Of a DNA stretch of 55,021 nucleotides, positions 33,405 to 43,047 are shown in pieces. The position numbers and the translations under genes were made by a program. The stretch comes from Deltaproteobacteria bacterium (GTDB lineage Bacteria > Myxococcota_A > UBA9160 > JAFDDA01): the NCBI GenBank assembly GCA_019311105.1, contig JAFDDA010000003.1, forward strand, positions 1-55,021. Direction: 5' to 3'. The notes below the pieces were generated by a model. That model was not told the origin of the DNA, ran no database searches, and worked only from the letters and a program-made list of their open reading frames with translations. Each line of letters opens with the position of its first letter. Position 1 is the stretch's first letter.

Positions 33405-34394
33405 TCATCGCAGCTCTCGCGGCGGGATGGAGTCGGCGACGAAGCGCCGGGCGTCTTCGAGGGTCGTTCGCAGCGCGGCGCGGCCTTCGGCGTGGGCGAG
33501 GTCGCCGGGGAAACGCAGGGCGTCGAGCCGACGCAGGAGCGCGACGAGGTCGGGCCAGCGCGACCGCAGTCGCCCCGGTGGCCGCTGTGCCGCGATCTCT
33601 TCGGTGGTCAGCGTCTCAATGGGTCGATTCGCCCGGCGGTGGACGTAGCGGCGCAGGGCGAGGGCCGCGAGGTCTGCCGCGCCGTCCGGGTCTTCGTCGA
33701 GGCCTTCGAGCGCGCGAGCAATCTCTTCGTCGGCGACGATCCATGAAGGCGTCGTGTCGGGGGGAGGCCCCCCGGCCCGTCCTCGTGTGGCGCGAACCCG
33801 GCGGCCGACCGATACGGCGCCCAGCAGCAACAACGTCGCCGCGGAACCCAGCAGCGCCCCGACGAGGCGGCCTCCCTTGCCTGGCTCGGCCGCCGCCGCG
33901 CGCAAACCGTAGGGCTCGAGGCGCTCCGGCATCCCGTCCGCGACCGAGGCCACGGTGAAGGCACGCGCTTCGAGGACGAGGGGCCGAACCTCGCCGTCAG
34001 GGCTTTCGACTTCGACCGTCTGGGTCGGCCATTCGTACTCTCCGGGCGCCTCCTTGACGCGTGCGCGAACCCGGGTGACGTGGGTCCAGCGTTCGCCATC
34101 GCGTTCGACGGGGAATGCCTCGGCGTCGAGCAACCAGAGTGGCGGAAGGCTTTCGGGGAAGTCGACGGGCCGCACCCGGTGGCCGGCCGGGGTGACGACG
34201 GTGATCTCGACGTTCACGAGGTCACCGACCGCGAGGGTGCCAGGCTCGAGCACGACGGCGCCGTGGACGGCTGCGGGGGGCGGCGCCCCGGGCTCGTCTT
34301 CGGCGCTGCAGGCCATGACGGCGAGTGCCAAGGCGCTGCAGGTCATCAAGACCCGTGCCAGGGCGGCGGACGTGGCGAGCCTCGCCCCCCTCAC
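33405..34394 (-). CDS. BatD-like / DUF4381-type lipoprotein of the MoxR-Bat cluster
   Basis: A 329-residue protein. The GTG start at 34394 overlaps the stop of the DUF58 gene and gives a lipoprotein-like signal (hydrophobic stretch ending VMAC, lipid Cys29). Residues about 35-165 form a beta-rich extracytoplasmic domain (LAVGDLVNVEITVVTPAGH). A transmembrane helix lies near 185-200, followed by a cytoplasmic helical domain with RRYVHRRANRPIETLTTEEIAA. The last part resembles DUF4381 and BatD tails. It occupies the slot where a DUF4381 gene is often found between DUF58 and batA. Lipid attachment is probable but the lipobox is imperfect. Confidence 0.75.
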   Translation of the reverse strand: MRGARLATSAALARVLMTCSALALAVMACSAEDEPGAPPPAAVHGAVVLEPGTLAVGDLVNVEITVVTPAGHRVRPVDFPESLPPLWLLDAEAFPVERDGERWTHVTRVRARVKEAPGEYEWPTQTVEVESPDGEVRPLVLEARAFTVASVADGMPERLEPYGLRAAAAEPGKGGRLVGALLGSAATLLLLGAVSVGRRVRATRGRAGGPPPDTTPSWIVADEEIARALEGLDEDPDGAADLAALALRRYVHRRANRPIETLTTEEIAAQRPPGRLRSRWPDLVALLRRLDALRFPGDLAHAEGRAALRTTLEDARRFVADSIPPRELR

Positions 34395-35362
34395 GATGCG
34401 ATGCCCCCGCGCGCGCTGCGTTCGCGTACCAGTTCGATCAGGGCCGAGAGGGGGTCGCGATCGCTGCGCAGCCAGACGCAGTCGGAACCCAGCCCGCGGA
34501 CGCGGCGCGCGACGTCGAGGCGGCGCGCCCGAGCAGCCGCTGCGTAGGCGGCCCGCACGCGCGCGCGCCCGGTCGAGAGCGTGGCGCGGCGGCCCGGGTC
34601 TTCCGGGTCGACGAGGCGCAAGCGCCCGACCGAAGGCAGCTCGAGTTCGCGCGGGTCGACGACCGCGCCCACCACGAGGTCGTTGCCTCGGGCGAGGCTC
34701 GCGAGGCCGGCCCCGACGCGTGTCTGGCCCGGGGGCAGCGCCGCGTCGTCCCGCAAGTCCGACAACAGCACGGTGATGCTGCGTCGCATGCGCCGCGCGT
34801 GGAGGTGGCGCGCCGCCGCGGCCAGGTCGGTCGTGCCTTCGCAACGCGCGGCGTCGGCCACGGCGGTCTCGATCAACCGCCAGGCGTGGCCCTCCCCGCG
34901 TCCCGGCGGGAGCTCGCTGCGGATCTCGTCGGCGAAGGTCACGAGCGCGACGCGGTCGCCCGCATGGCTCGCCGCGGCAGCGAGCAACGCCGCAGCGTGG
35001 GCGGCGGCCTGGGCTTTGCTTCGGCCCACGCTGCCAAAGCCCATGGAGGCCGAGACGTCCAACAGGATCACCAACGTCTGGTCGCGCTCCTCGCGGAAGC
35101 GCCGCACGTAGGTCTCGCCACGCCGAGCCGTGGCATTCCAGTCGATGGCGCGGACGTCGTCGCCGGCTTCATAGGGGCGCAGCTCGTCGAACTCGATGCC
35201 CGCGCCTCGGAACGCACTGGCATAGCCGCCGGCATAGAGGCTCGCCGCAGCGCGGCGCCCGCGCAGCGCCAGGACGCGCGCGGCCCGCGCCAGCTCGGCG
35301 GGGGTCCGCTCCGACGCCTGCCAGCGGCGGTGCGGGGACCAGGGGGCGCTCGTCTCGTTCAC
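34391..35362 (-). CDS. DUF58 / VWA-like protein of the MoxR-Bat cluster
   Basis: A 323-residue DUF58 protein. The family core is visible: GIEFDELRPYEAGDDVRAIDWNATARRGETYVRRFREERDQTL in pattern, giving the hallmark ExRxYxxGDDxRxIxW arrangement. It is followed by the VWA-like ILLDVSASM and a late VLLSDLRDD. No membrane helix is predicted. DUF58 proteins almost always sit beside moxR, as here, and are thought to be MoxR partners. The start is GTG 35362 (VNETSAPWSP), 10 bases after the moxR stop; the stop overlaps the next gene (GTGA). Confidence 0.9.
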   Translation of the reverse strand: MNETSAPWSPHRRWQASERTPAELARAARVLALRGRRAAASLYAGGYASAFRGAGIEFDELRPYEAGDDVRAIDWNATARRGETYVRRFREERDQTLVILLDVSASMGFGSVGRSKAQAAAHAAALLAAAASHAGDRVALVTFADEIRSELPPGRGEGHAWRLIETAVADAARCEGTTDLAAAARHLHARRMRRSITVLLSDLRDDAALPPGQTRVGAGLASLARGNDLVVGAVVDPRELELPSVGRLRLVDPEDPGRRATLSTGRARVRAAYAAAARARRLDVARRVRGLGSDCVWLRSDRDPLSALIELVRERSARGGIAS

Positions 35363-35372
35363 GGTCGGGGCT

Positions 35373-36347
35373 CTACGGTGTCTCGACGGCGTCGAGCACC
35401 GCGGCGACCACGTCGTCGGCCGAGATGCCATCGGCCTCGGCTTCGTAGGAGAGGACGAGGCGGTGCCGCAACACCGCCGGCGCCATGCGCTTCACGTCGT
35501 GAGGCGTGGCGAAGCGGCGCCCGTCGAGCAGTGCTCGGGCGCGTGCCGTGCGCACGAGGAAGAGGCTCGCGCGTGGCGAAGCGCCGAGCGAGACGCACGG
35601 CCCCGCCGGTCGCCCGCTCGAGCCGCCGAGCCGCGCCCCCACGGTGTCGGGTTCGCGAGTCGCCCGTGCGATTCGCACCGCGTAGTCGGCCACGCTTGGT
35701 TCGACATGGACGCCGCCCGCCGCCTCACGGAGCCCGCGCACCTGCTCCGCGTTGGCGACCGTTGCGATCTCGGGCGTGGGCTCGGCGTCGCGGGCCACGA
35801 TGCGGCGCTCCTCGTCGGCGTCGGGGTAGCCCACGAGGATCTTAATCAGGAAGCGATCCACCTCGGCCTCGGGCAGGGGATAGGTGCCCTCGAGTTCGAC
35901 CGGATTCTGGGTCGCCATCACGAAGAAGGGTTCCGGGAGGGGGAGGGTGCGGTCGCCGATCGTGACCTGCCGCTCCTCCATGGCTTCGAGCAGTGCCGAT
36001 TGCACCTTGGCCGGCGCGCGATTGATCTCGTCGGCCAACAACACCGGCGTGAAGACCGGCCCGCGTTGCAGGTCGAAGCGGCGTTCGTCGGCGAGGTAGA
36101 CCGGGGTGCCGAGGAGATCGCCCGGCAGGAGGTCGGGTGTGAATTGGACGCGGCGGAAGCCGAGCCCGAGGGCCTGGGCCAGGGTTCGGACGGCGGTGGT
36201 CTTGGCGACGCCGGGGACGCCTTCGACCAGGACGTGCCCGCCGGCGAGCAGCCCGACCAGCAGACCTTCGACCAGCTCGCGCTGTCCGACGACGACGCGC
36301 CCCACTTCTTCGAGCAGCCGCTTGGTCGTGTCCTGTGCCGAGTCCAT
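35373..36347 (-). CDS. moxR: MoxR-family AAA+ ATPase
   Basis: A 324-residue AAA+ chaperone that probably remodels or loads metal onto the VWA proteins encoded downstream. Walker A is EGVPGVAKTT (42-51), Walker B LLADEINRAP, and sensor 1 lies in FVMATQNPVE. PEAEVDRFL provides the arginine-finger region and the lid domain follows (ATPHDVKRMAPAVLRHR). It is the first gene of a six-gene minus-strand run to 29474 with overlaps or gaps of at most 15 bases, so one promoter in the 36 bases upstream, or further up, may drive all of them. Confidence 0.95.
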   Translation of the reverse strand: MDSAQDTTKRLLEEVGRVVVGQRELVEGLLVGLLAGGHVLVEGVPGVAKTTAVRTLAQALGLGFRRVQFTPDLLPGDLLGTPVYLADERRFDLQRGPVFTPVLLADEINRAPAKVQSALLEAMEERQVTIGDRTLPLPEPFFVMATQNPVELEGTYPLPEAEVDRFLIKILVGYPDADEERRIVARDAEPTPEIATVANAEQVRGLREAAGGVHVEPSVADYAVRIARATREPDTVGARLGGSSGRPAGPCVSLGASPRASLFLVRTARARALLDGRRFATPHDVKRMAPAVLRHRLVLSYEAEADGISADDVVAAVLDAVETP

Positions 36348-36383
36348 GGTCGCCTCCGGCCCGCGCGCTCTCCCGCGGCCCTG

Positions 36384-36902
36384 CTACTTCCGACGCCCGG
36401 CCCGGCCCCTCCGTTTCGGTCGGCTCGCGCGCTCGATCAGGCTCGTCGTCCGGCTGCCGGGGATCTCGCGCAGCCGCACCACACGCCCGCCTGCATCCTC
36501 CACGACGTCGCGGCCGACGATCTCGTCGAGGGCCCAGTCGCCGCCCTTGGCCAACACGTCCGGCACGAGCGCCCGGACGAGGGCGAGCGGCGTGTCGGCA
36601 TGGAAGGCCGTCACCCAGTCTACGCACTCGAGCCCCGCGACGACCTCCATTCGTTGGCGGGCCGTCACCAGGGGGCGTTCGGGGCCTTTCAGGCGCCGCA
36701 CGCTGGCATCCCCGTTCAGTGCGACGATCAAGCGGTCGCCCAGCGCGCGCGCCTGCTCGAGGCTGCGCACGTGGCCGAGGTGGAGGAGATCGAAACAGCC
36801 GTTGGTGAAGACGACGCGCTCGCCGCCGCGTTGGGCGCGCCGCACGGCTCGCACGAGCGGGTCGCGCGAAAGGATCTTGCTGCGGGCGACTCGCGGTTTC
36901 AC
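36384..36902 (-). CDS. rfaE2: D-glycero-beta-D-manno-heptose 1-phosphate adenylyltransferase (HldE C-terminal domain, RfaE2)
   Basis: This nucleotidyltransferase makes ADP-heptose for the lipopolysaccharide inner core. The 172-residue protein covers only the adenylyltransferase half of Hld[15 protein letters not shown] (about 32-45) holds the HxGH ATP-binding motif; [27 protein letters not shown] and VLAKGGDW follow; SRTTSLIER supplies the late RTTS motif. The kinase half (HldE-N) is not adjacent, so two separate genes are likely. It starts at GTG 36902, 19 bases after the AsmA-like gene. The C-terminal extension is very basic. Confidence 0.92.
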   Translation of the reverse strand: MKPRVARSKILSRDPLVRAVRRAQRGGERVVFTNGCFDLLHLGHVRSLEQARALGDRLIVALNGDASVRRLKGPERPLVTARQRMEVVAGLECVDWVTAFHADTPLALVRALVPDVLAKGGDWALDEIVGRDVVEDAGGRVVRLREIPGSRTTSLIERASRPKRRGRAGRRK

Positions 36903-36921
36903 GCCGAGCGGGCCTCGGGCC

Positions 36922-39672
36922 TCACGAGTCCTCGCCCTGCACCGGCGGCGGTGCGGAGACCTCGGGCCGTGAGAAGGCCGACTGGAGGGCCGAGATCGCC
37001 CGCTTCACGAAACGCGGCACACCCTCCACGGCAAAGCTTGCCGGCCCCGACGCCACCGTCTTCAGCCGGACGAGGCTGGCATCCGGTGCGCCCCAAGGCC
37101 CCGTGAGCTGTACGTAGGCTCCCATCAGGTTCTCGTCTTCGCCGAGGATCAGGTCGGAGAGCACGGGAACCACGCCGATCACGCGGTCGAGGGCCTTGAA
37201 GAAGAAGATGCCGACGACGGCCTCCACCGGGTGCTCGGGGTCGACGGCATCCACCTTGCCCGTGGCGAGCAACCGCAGGTCGCTGCCGGTGATTCGCAGC
37301 TCGTCGGCGTGGATGTCGCCGCGGTCGATGCGTAGCTGCGCGTCGATCTCGGAGAAGCGCATCTCGTCGCGCGAGCCAAACGGGTTGAACGTGTCGGTCA
37401 CCTTCGCCATGGCGAGGAGCACGGGCAAGCGCCGGCGAATGGCCCCATCCCGCGCCTTGATCCGCAACGTGCCTTCCATCCCGGCCATCACGCGCCGGCC
37501 GGGCCGCAGCTCGCCGTGGAGGTCGGCCTCCATCTCGACGGCGCCCGAGGCCTCCTCGGGCTTGAGGCCGATCTTGTCCACGACGCCCTCGGCCTGGGCG
37601 TCGACCATGCGGAACTGCGTGACATAGGGGAGTTCGACACCCCCGGAGAAGTCGATGGTGGCCGCGCCGAGGGCGTGGCCTGCGATGCCGAGGTCGAGAT
37701 CGTAGGAGAGGAGCCGGACGTCCTGGCCTTCGGCCTCGAACGCGCCCGTGCTCGAGACGACACGCCAGTTGCCGAGGTTGTGGGCACCGATGTGCCACCG
37801 GCCCCGTGCCCACTGGGGGGTAGAGAGGTCGAGCGGCGGCAGCCCGGGCAGCGGCGGCTTGGCTTCGATCTTTACGGCCACGCGTTCGACGCGTCGCGAG
37901 CCGGCGCTCTGCATCGTCCAGAGCCCCTCGGCCCGCACCGGGACCCGGCCCCAGACGCCGTGCTCGAGCAGCACGTGGATCCCGTCGCCATCCGGGTTCG
38001 CGCGCCCGAAGAGGTTCCGTAGCGGCCACACCAGCGTCGGATGGATCACGTACTCGAGGTCGATCATCAACGCCTTCGGCATCTCGCCGCGTGGCTTGTT
38101 GGGGTCGACGACGATGTCGTACATGGGCCCGAGGCCCAGCATCAGGGGCGCGTCGTCGGCACCGGGGATTTCCGGGAGGCCGCGGTTGCCGGCGAGGTGC
38201 GAAACTCCGCTCAGGGTGGCGTCGAGCACGGGCATCCAGTGGCCGGCGCGCCGCCCGCGCACGCCGCGCAGCTCGAGGCGATCGCCGCGGAAGACGACCT
38301 CGCCCGACAGATCGGAGAGGGTCTCGTCGTCGCCCGAACGGACGGCGAAGCCCGCGAAGCGCGCGCTCGCGCCGACGCTGTCCGGCAACAGCCCGCGGCG
38401 CGAGTCGTCGAACGCTCGCAGCCAATCGCTCAGAGGCGCTTGGCCCTCGATGCGGACGTCTTCCACACGCCCGGAGGTCAGGTTCGTGAGTGCGCCCGTG
38501 AGTTTCGCGATCTGGCGTGGCGGCAGGAAGGCGATCAGCTCGTCCCGGTGTGCCAGGTCGTACCGATCGAGGCCGAGGGTGCCGACGGTGTTCGCCTCGG
38601 GTCGGAGCGGGCGCTCGATCTCGCCGTGGAGTTCGATCTCCGTCCCCTGCGCCGAGACGAAGGCGCGCGTGACGCGCAGCCGCTCGGGGTCGAAGTCGAG
38701 GTCGAGCCCGAGGGTCACGCTGGCGAGGTCGATCGGGACGGGCTCTCCGTCGCCGAGGCGCGGAACCGAACCGGTGCATTCCCGCGCGTTGGCGCGCAGG
38801 GAGACCTGCCACAGTTCCTCCTGGGGGCGCTCCGCGCGAAAGAGGATCTCGCTTCGGCCCGCGAGCTGCGCCGTCGGGGCCACCGCCTGCACCGCCGGCG
38901 CGGCGTAGCCGAGCTCGAGGTCGGCGATGGCGAGATCCATGGTGAGGCCATCTTCGGCCGTGCGCTCCAGGGCGATGGCGACGTGGGCACCGTCGCCCCC
39001 ATCCTGGAGCCGGCCGGACAGGGTCACGTGGGCTCGATGGCCCGGCGCTCGCAACCGGCCTTCGCCGGAGACCTCGCTCAGTTGCAAGACCCAGGGCTCG
39101 CCGCCCTCACGGAGTGCGGGCCCGATGATGCGTAGCTCCGCCCGCGAGAGCGAGACATCGCTGCCCGGCGCGACGCCGGCGAGCATCGCTTCCGCGGTGG
39201 TGGCGAGGGCTTCGAGCCAACCGAGGATCGGCTCGGCGTCCTCGGCCGGCGCCGGAATCTCGACGTCCTCCGCCCGATCCGAAGCGGCGGACGCGCCGCG
39301 GTCGACCCAGGCGCGAACTCCGTCGAGAGCTACCGAGCGCAACACGACGCGGCCCGTGAGCAGGGAGATCGGATCGAACTCGGCCTGAAGCCGCTCGATC
39401 GCGAGCTCGGGCTCTGCGCCCTCGACCGGGGGTTCGGAGACGATCCCCTCGGCGTCGAGCATCACGCCGCGCGTCCAGGCGAGAGGGCCGCCGCCGAAAT
39501 AGATCCGGGCGCCCCGCACGGAGACCGGGCGCTCCAAGGCATCGCTCAAGCCCATTTCGAGGACGGCTCGGGTCCGTTCCGGGCCCCAGAAGGACGCCAC
39601 CAGCACGCCGGCGCCCGCAGCGGCGACGAACAGGGCGAATCCGGCCAGGATCAGGCGGAACGGGCGAAGCAA
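36922..39672 (-). CDS. AsmA-like / YhdP-type large envelope protein
   Basis: A 916-residue protein with one N-terminal membrane anchor ([20 protein letters not shown], about 7-26), followed by a long extracytoplasmic region made of repeated amphipathic beta strands with few Cys residues. The beginning ([27 protein letters not shown]) and the end (VFFFKALD-type segment, [18 protein letters not shown]) match the AsmA/YhdP group. These proteins form elongated grooves thought to move lipids between the inner and outer membranes. The start is TTG 39672; no better start precedes the anchor. The heptose enzyme downstream fits a shared role in the outer membrane. Confidence 0.85.
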   Translation of the reverse strand: MLRPFRLILAGFALFVAAAGAGVLVASFWGPERTRAVLEMGLSDALERPVSVRGARIYFGGGPLAWTRGVMLDAEGIVSEPPVEGAEPELAIERLQAEFDPISLLTGRVVLRSVALDGVRAWVDRGASAASDRAEDVEIPAPAEDAEPILGWLEALATTAEAMLAGVAPGSDVSLSRAELRIIGPALREGGEPWVLQLSEVSGEGRLRAPGHRAHVTLSGRLQDGGDGAHVAIALERTAEDGLTMDLAIADLELGYAAPAVQAVAPTAQLAGRSEILFRAERPQEELWQVSLRANARECTGSVPRLGDGEPVPIDLASVTLGLDLDFDPERLRVTRAFVSAQGTEIELHGEIERPLRPEANTVGTLGLDRYDLAHRDELIAFLPPRQIAKLTGALTNLTSGRVEDVRIEGQAPLSDWLRAFDDSRRGLLPDSVGASARFAGFAVRSGDDETLSDLSGEVVFRGDRLELRGVRGRRAGHWMPVLDATLSGVSHLAGNRGLPEIPGADDAPLMLGLGPMYDIVVDPNKPRGEMPKALMIDLEYVIHPTLVWPLRNLFGRANPDGDGIHVLLEHGVWGRVPVRAEGLWTMQSAGSRRVERVAVKIEAKPPLPGLPPLDLSTPQWARGRWHIGAHNLGNWRVVSSTGAFEAEGQDVRLLSYDLDLGIAGHALGAATIDFSGGVELPYVTQFRMVDAQAEGVVDKIGLKPEEASGAVEMEADLHGELRPGRRVMAGMEGTLRIKARDGAIRRRLPVLLAMAKVTDTFNPFGSRDEMRFSEIDAQLRIDRGDIHADELRITGSDLRLLATGKVDAVDPEHPVEAVVGIFFFKALDRVIGVVPVLSDLILGEDENLMGAYVQLTGPWGAPDASLVRLKTVASGPASFAVEGVPRFVKRAISALQSAFSRPEVSAPPPVQGEDS

Positions 39673-40096
39673 GACGCCTCCAGGGGAGATCGGCGCAATC
39701 TAGCAGCTCGGGGCCCTCCCGAGCGGTCCTGGGCCCGACGCGCCAGGCCTTTGGGTCCGGCGCGGGATGGAGGGCCCCTCGTAAGGTGGCCCGTCTCGGA
39801 TGGGAGGGTCGCACTGGTTCTGCGGCCGGCGGGGCTCGTGGGTCAAGGTTCCTGAACCTTGCCGCCTTCCTTCCCCCTTACTTCCGGTCCGGCCGTGCGC
39901 AGCTCGGGGTCGAGGCGCCCGGCCTCACTGCCGCTTGCCCGCGCGCCTCCCGCCTCCCGGATTCACCTGAGTCGCGCCTCCCCAGAACCTCCCAAGGCCC
40001 TCTTTCTTCTAAAGAAATCGCCCCGTGGGCCGTTCAGGACCGGGAACGGATCGCGTCCGTGGATTCAGACCGGACACGCCAAGGGAGAGTGACGCG
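39673..40096. other. 424-base divergent intergenic region
   Basis: No convincing gene is seen between the AsmA-like protein (-) and the XRE regulator (+). Short open frames exist but none has a conserved look or ribosome site. Two palindromes stand out: 39844-39861 and TTTCTT/AAGAAA at 40003-40017. A ribosome site (AAGGGAGAG at 40081-40089) precedes the XRE gene. Base composition drops in GC around 39990-40020, as expected near a promoter, but I cannot place -35/-10 boxes with confidence. Confidence 0.5.
39844..39861. promoter_or_regulatory. Palindrome CAAGGTTC-CT-GAACCTTG, candidate operator
   Basis: Two perfect 8-base complementary arms separated by CT lie in the divergent region between the AsmA-like gene and the XRE gene, about 236 bases upstream of the XRE start. 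The symmetry and size suit a dimeric helix-turn-helix repressor. No second copy was noticed in the window and the binding protein is unknown. Confidence 0.4.
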
Positions 40097-40372
40097 ATGG
40101 ACCATTATGGGAACGAGAACGTCGGCAACGCGGAAGAGTCGAACCCGGTAAAGATGAACCGGGTCCGGGAACTCCGCGAGAACCGGCTGATGACGCAGGC
40201 TCAGCTCGCTCGCAAGGCGAGGGTGGCCCTGCGGACCATCCACAGTGTCGAGAAGGGCATGAACTGCCGCATGGATACCAAGCGGAAGATCCTGCTCGCC
40301 CTCGGGCTGCGCTTCGAGGACCGCGACAAGGTCTTCCCGCCGGCCTACCCGCTGGATCCGACCCTCAACTAA
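40097..40372 (+). CDS. Small XRE-family helix-turn-helix regulator
   Basis: A 91-residue DNA-binding protein. The HTH_3 domain covers about residues 20-76: NRVRELRENRLMTQAQLARKA, then VALRTIHSVEKG, then MDTKRKILLALGL. It ends with a short tail, FEDRDKVFPPAYPLDP. Very similar small regulators are, as far as I recall, common in Myxococcota and related groups. The ATG at 40097 is chosen because of the ribosome site AAGGGAG 10 bases upstream; the frame is open for 24 more codons without support. ptsP lies 152 bases downstream on the same strand, so regulation of ptsP or co-transcription is possible. Confidence 0.9.
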   Translation: MDHYGNENVGNAEESNPVKMNRVRELRENRLMTQAQLARKARVALRTIHSVEKGMNCRMDTKRKILLALGLRFEDRDKVFPPAYPLDPTLN

Positions 40373-40524
40373 GGTCGCTCCGCGGATGGGTGCGCCAGCC
40401 TCCGGGCCAGTGCGCCCAGAACGCTCCGGAAGGACCTGCGGTACGCCGGGAAACCGGCGTGCCGCGTCCGCGGTACCATCCTGCGAACGCGTGATTTCGA
40501 GGCGGGCGACGTCGTCGGCCCGCT

Positions 40525-42915
40525 GTGCGCTCGGACCTGCCGCAGGAGGTCGCCATTCCGGATCGTGTCTCCCTGCTCTCGGACGTCGCCGGGCTCGTCT
40601 CTCGATCCCATGACCTCCCCGAGACCCTGCACAACGTCGTCGACCTGGTCGCCAAGCGGCTGGATGCCGACGTGTGTTCGGTCTATCTCACCGACACCGA
40701 CCTCGCCCACCTGACGCTTGCGGCCACCATCGGCCTCGCACGCGAGTCGATCGGCAAGGTGCGGCTGGCCTTCGGCGAGGGCCTGGTCGGCTACGCGATG
40801 GAGCAGGGCGACCCGATCGCCATCGAGAAGGCCCAGGCCCACCCGCGCTTCAAGCTCTTCAAGGAGTCGGGCGAGGAGAGCTACCAGTCGCTGCTGGCCG
40901 CGCCCATGGTGGTGCGGGACAACTCGATCGGCGTGCTGGTCGTGCAGACCAAGCAGCCGCGACGCTTCGAGCAGCAGGACATCGAGCTGTTGATGACCTG
41001 CGCGCAGCTGATCGCGCCGCTCGTCCTGAACGCGCGACTGCTCGACTTCGTGACGCGGCCGGAGCGCGAGAAGCGCAAGGTCGTCGAAGATCTCACCTCG
41101 GCCGGGATGGCGGTGGCGGGTGCCGCGGCGCGGCGCGCCGAAACGAACCTCGAGATCCGCGGCATCCCGACCTCGTCGGGCGTCGCCATCGGGCCGGTCT
41201 ACCGCCTCGAAGACCCCCTCGACCTCGCCCACCTCGACTACGAGCCGAGCGGCGACCTCGCCTCGGAGTGGAGCGATCTCCAGGACGCCCTCGCGGAGGC
41301 ACGCCGCGAGCTCGACAGTGTCCGCATGGAAACCGGTACGCGCTTCGGCCCCGAGTTCAGCGCGGTGTTCAACATCCACATCCAGATCCTCGAAGACAAG
41401 GGCCTGATCGACCGCCTGAAGGAGGCCACCGACGCTTCCGGGAATGCCCTCGAGGCCCTGCAAAAGGTGCTCGACGACTACAGCCGTGTGTTCGAGGGCA
41501 TCGAGAACGAGTTTTTCCGCGAGCGGGGGTCCGACATCCAGGATGTCGGCCGCCGGGTGATGGCGAAGCTCCTTGGAGTGCGGCACCACAACGTGCCGCT
41601 CACCCAGGGCGCGATCGTGGTGACGAACACGATCCTGCCGCACCACTTCGCGATGCTCGAGGTCGAACGCATGGGGGCGATCGTCGCCGAGCACGGCGGG
41701 CCCACCTCGCACGGCGCCATCTTCGCGCGTTCGCTGGAGGTGCCGGCGGTGACCGGCGTGGCCGGGCTGCTCGACCAGGTGCGCCCGGGCGAGCTGGCAA
41801 TCGTCGACGGGGTTTCGGGCGTGGTGACGCTCTCGCCCGAAGAAGCCCTGGTGGACGAGTACCGGCGGGCCCAGCAACGGCACGCCGTCGCGGTCGAGCA
41901 TCTCGATGCCCTGCGCGCGCGGCCCGCCGAGTCGCGCGACGGGCGGCGCATCCGCCTCACCGCCAACGCGGGCCTGTTGAACGACCTGGCCCTGGCCGAC
42001 CGGCACGGCGCCGAGGGGGTCGGGCTCTTCCGCACGGAGCTGCTGGCCCTGGCCCAGCGCGGCTTCCCCGACGAGAACGAGCAGGAGTCGCTCTACAAGC
42101 GCGTCGCCGAGGCCATGTATCCGCGGCCCGTGACGATCCGCACCCTCGACGTGGGGGGCGACAAGGAGCTGCCGAACCTCCAGCCCGGCACGGAGGAGAA
42201 CCCCCAGCTCGGCTGGCGCTCGATTCGCCTGGCGCTCTCGCACCGCGACCAGTTCCTCGCCCAGCTGCGCGCCATCCTGCGCGCGAGCGCCAAGGGCAAC
42301 GTGCGCATCCTGTTGCCGATGATCTCCTGCATCGACGAGCTCGAGCAGTCGAACGCGCTGATCGACGAAGCCAAGGGGACGTTGCGCTCGCACGGCGTGG
42401 CCTTCGACGAGGACGTGCCCGTCGGCGTGATGATCGAGGTGCCCGCCGCGGCGCTGACGGCCGACGTGCTGGCGAGCCGTTGTTCCTTCTTCAGCATCGG
42501 GACGAACGACCTCACCCAGTACACGCTGGCCGTCGACCGCGGCAACGAACGCGTGGCCCACCTCTACGACCCGCTTCACCCGGGCGTACTCTCGCTGATC
42601 GATGCCACGGTGCGCGCGGCGGCACGGGCGGACATTCCCGTCTCGGTCTGCGGCGAGATGGCCGGCGACGTGCTGGCCGTGCCGTTGCTGGTCGGGCTCG
42701 GGATCTCCGAGCTCTCGGCGACGCCGAGCTCCATCCCGATCGTGAAGGAGATCGTGCGCGCCCTCGACGTCGGCACCGTCGAAGGCGACGCGCGCGCCGC
42801 ACTCCAGGCGCGTAGCGCCAAGGAGGTGCACGCCATCGCCCTCGAACGCCTGCGCCGGGCGGGGCTCTTCGAGCACCCCGACATCGGCCCCTGGCTGCAG
42901 GCCACCTTCCCCTAG
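40525..42915 (+). CDS. ptsP: PtsP: GAF-domain phosphoenolpyruvate-protein phosphotransferase (Enzyme I-Ntr)
   Basis: Enzyme I-Ntr starts the nitrogen-related phosphotransferase chain by autophosphorylation with PEP. The 796-residue protein has an N-terminal GAF domain (about 15-170; SLLAAPMVVRDNSIGVLVV). The EI N-terminal domain follows, with a helical HPr-binding part and the active His396 in GGPTSHGAIFAR. The PEP-binding barrel has EGVGLFRTELL, TLDVGGDKELP, ISCIDELEQ, VGVMIEVPAAAL, FFSIGTNDLTQYTLAVDR and VSVCGEMAGD. The start is GTG 40525. HPr-Ntr and EIIA-Ntr partners are not in the window. It may link carbon/nitrogen status to regulators such as the NtrBC-like pair. Confidence 0.95.
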   Translation: MRSDLPQEVAIPDRVSLLSDVAGLVSRSHDLPETLHNVVDLVAKRLDADVCSVYLTDTDLAHLTLAATIGLARESIGKVRLAFGEGLVGYAMEQGDPIAIEKAQAHPRFKLFKESGEESYQSLLAAPMVVRDNSIGVLVVQTKQPRRFEQQDIELLMTCAQLIAPLVLNARLLDFVTRPEREKRKVVEDLTSAGMAVAGAAARRAETNLEIRGIPTSSGVAIGPVYRLEDPLDLAHLDYEPSGDLASEWSDLQDALAEARRELDSVRMETGTRFGPEFSAVFNIHIQILEDKGLIDRLKEATDASGNALEALQKVLDDYSRVFEGIENEFFRERGSDIQDVGRRVMAKLLGVRHHNVPLTQGAIVVTNTILPHHFAMLEVERMGAIVAEHGGPTSHGAIFARSLEVPAVTGVAGLLDQVRPGELAIVDGVSGVVTLSPEEALVDEYRRAQQRHAVAVEHLDALRARPAESRDGRRIRLTANAGLLNDLALADRHGAEGVGLFRTELLALAQRGFPDENEQESLYKRVAEAMYPRPVTIRTLDVGGDKELPNLQPGTEENPQLGWRSIRLALSHRDQFLAQLRAILRASAKGNVRILLPMISCIDELEQSNALIDEAKGTLRSHGVAFDEDVPVGVMIEVPAAALTADVLASRCSFFSIGTNDLTQYTLAVDRGNERVAHLYDPLHPGVLSLIDATVRAAARADIPVSVCGEMAGDVLAVPLLVGLGISELSATPSSIPIVKEIVRALDVGTVEGDARAALQARSAKEVHAIALERLRRAGLFEHPDIGPWLQATFP

Positions 42916-43047
42916 GCTGCTGCCGCGTTCCTCGGGCGGCCCGCCGCATCGACCCGAGACGCTGCCTGCGCTATCTCTCGCGGCGTCGGCTTCCGCCGCG
43001 CTAGGCTCCCCGTCCCCCAACCCGAACCCGTCAGGAGAACCCCCGTC

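Noticed and set aside
36899..38812. 637-codon minus-strand frame overlapping the AsmA-like gene
   Set aside because: An alternate frame of the same strand, Arg-rich and without a domain.
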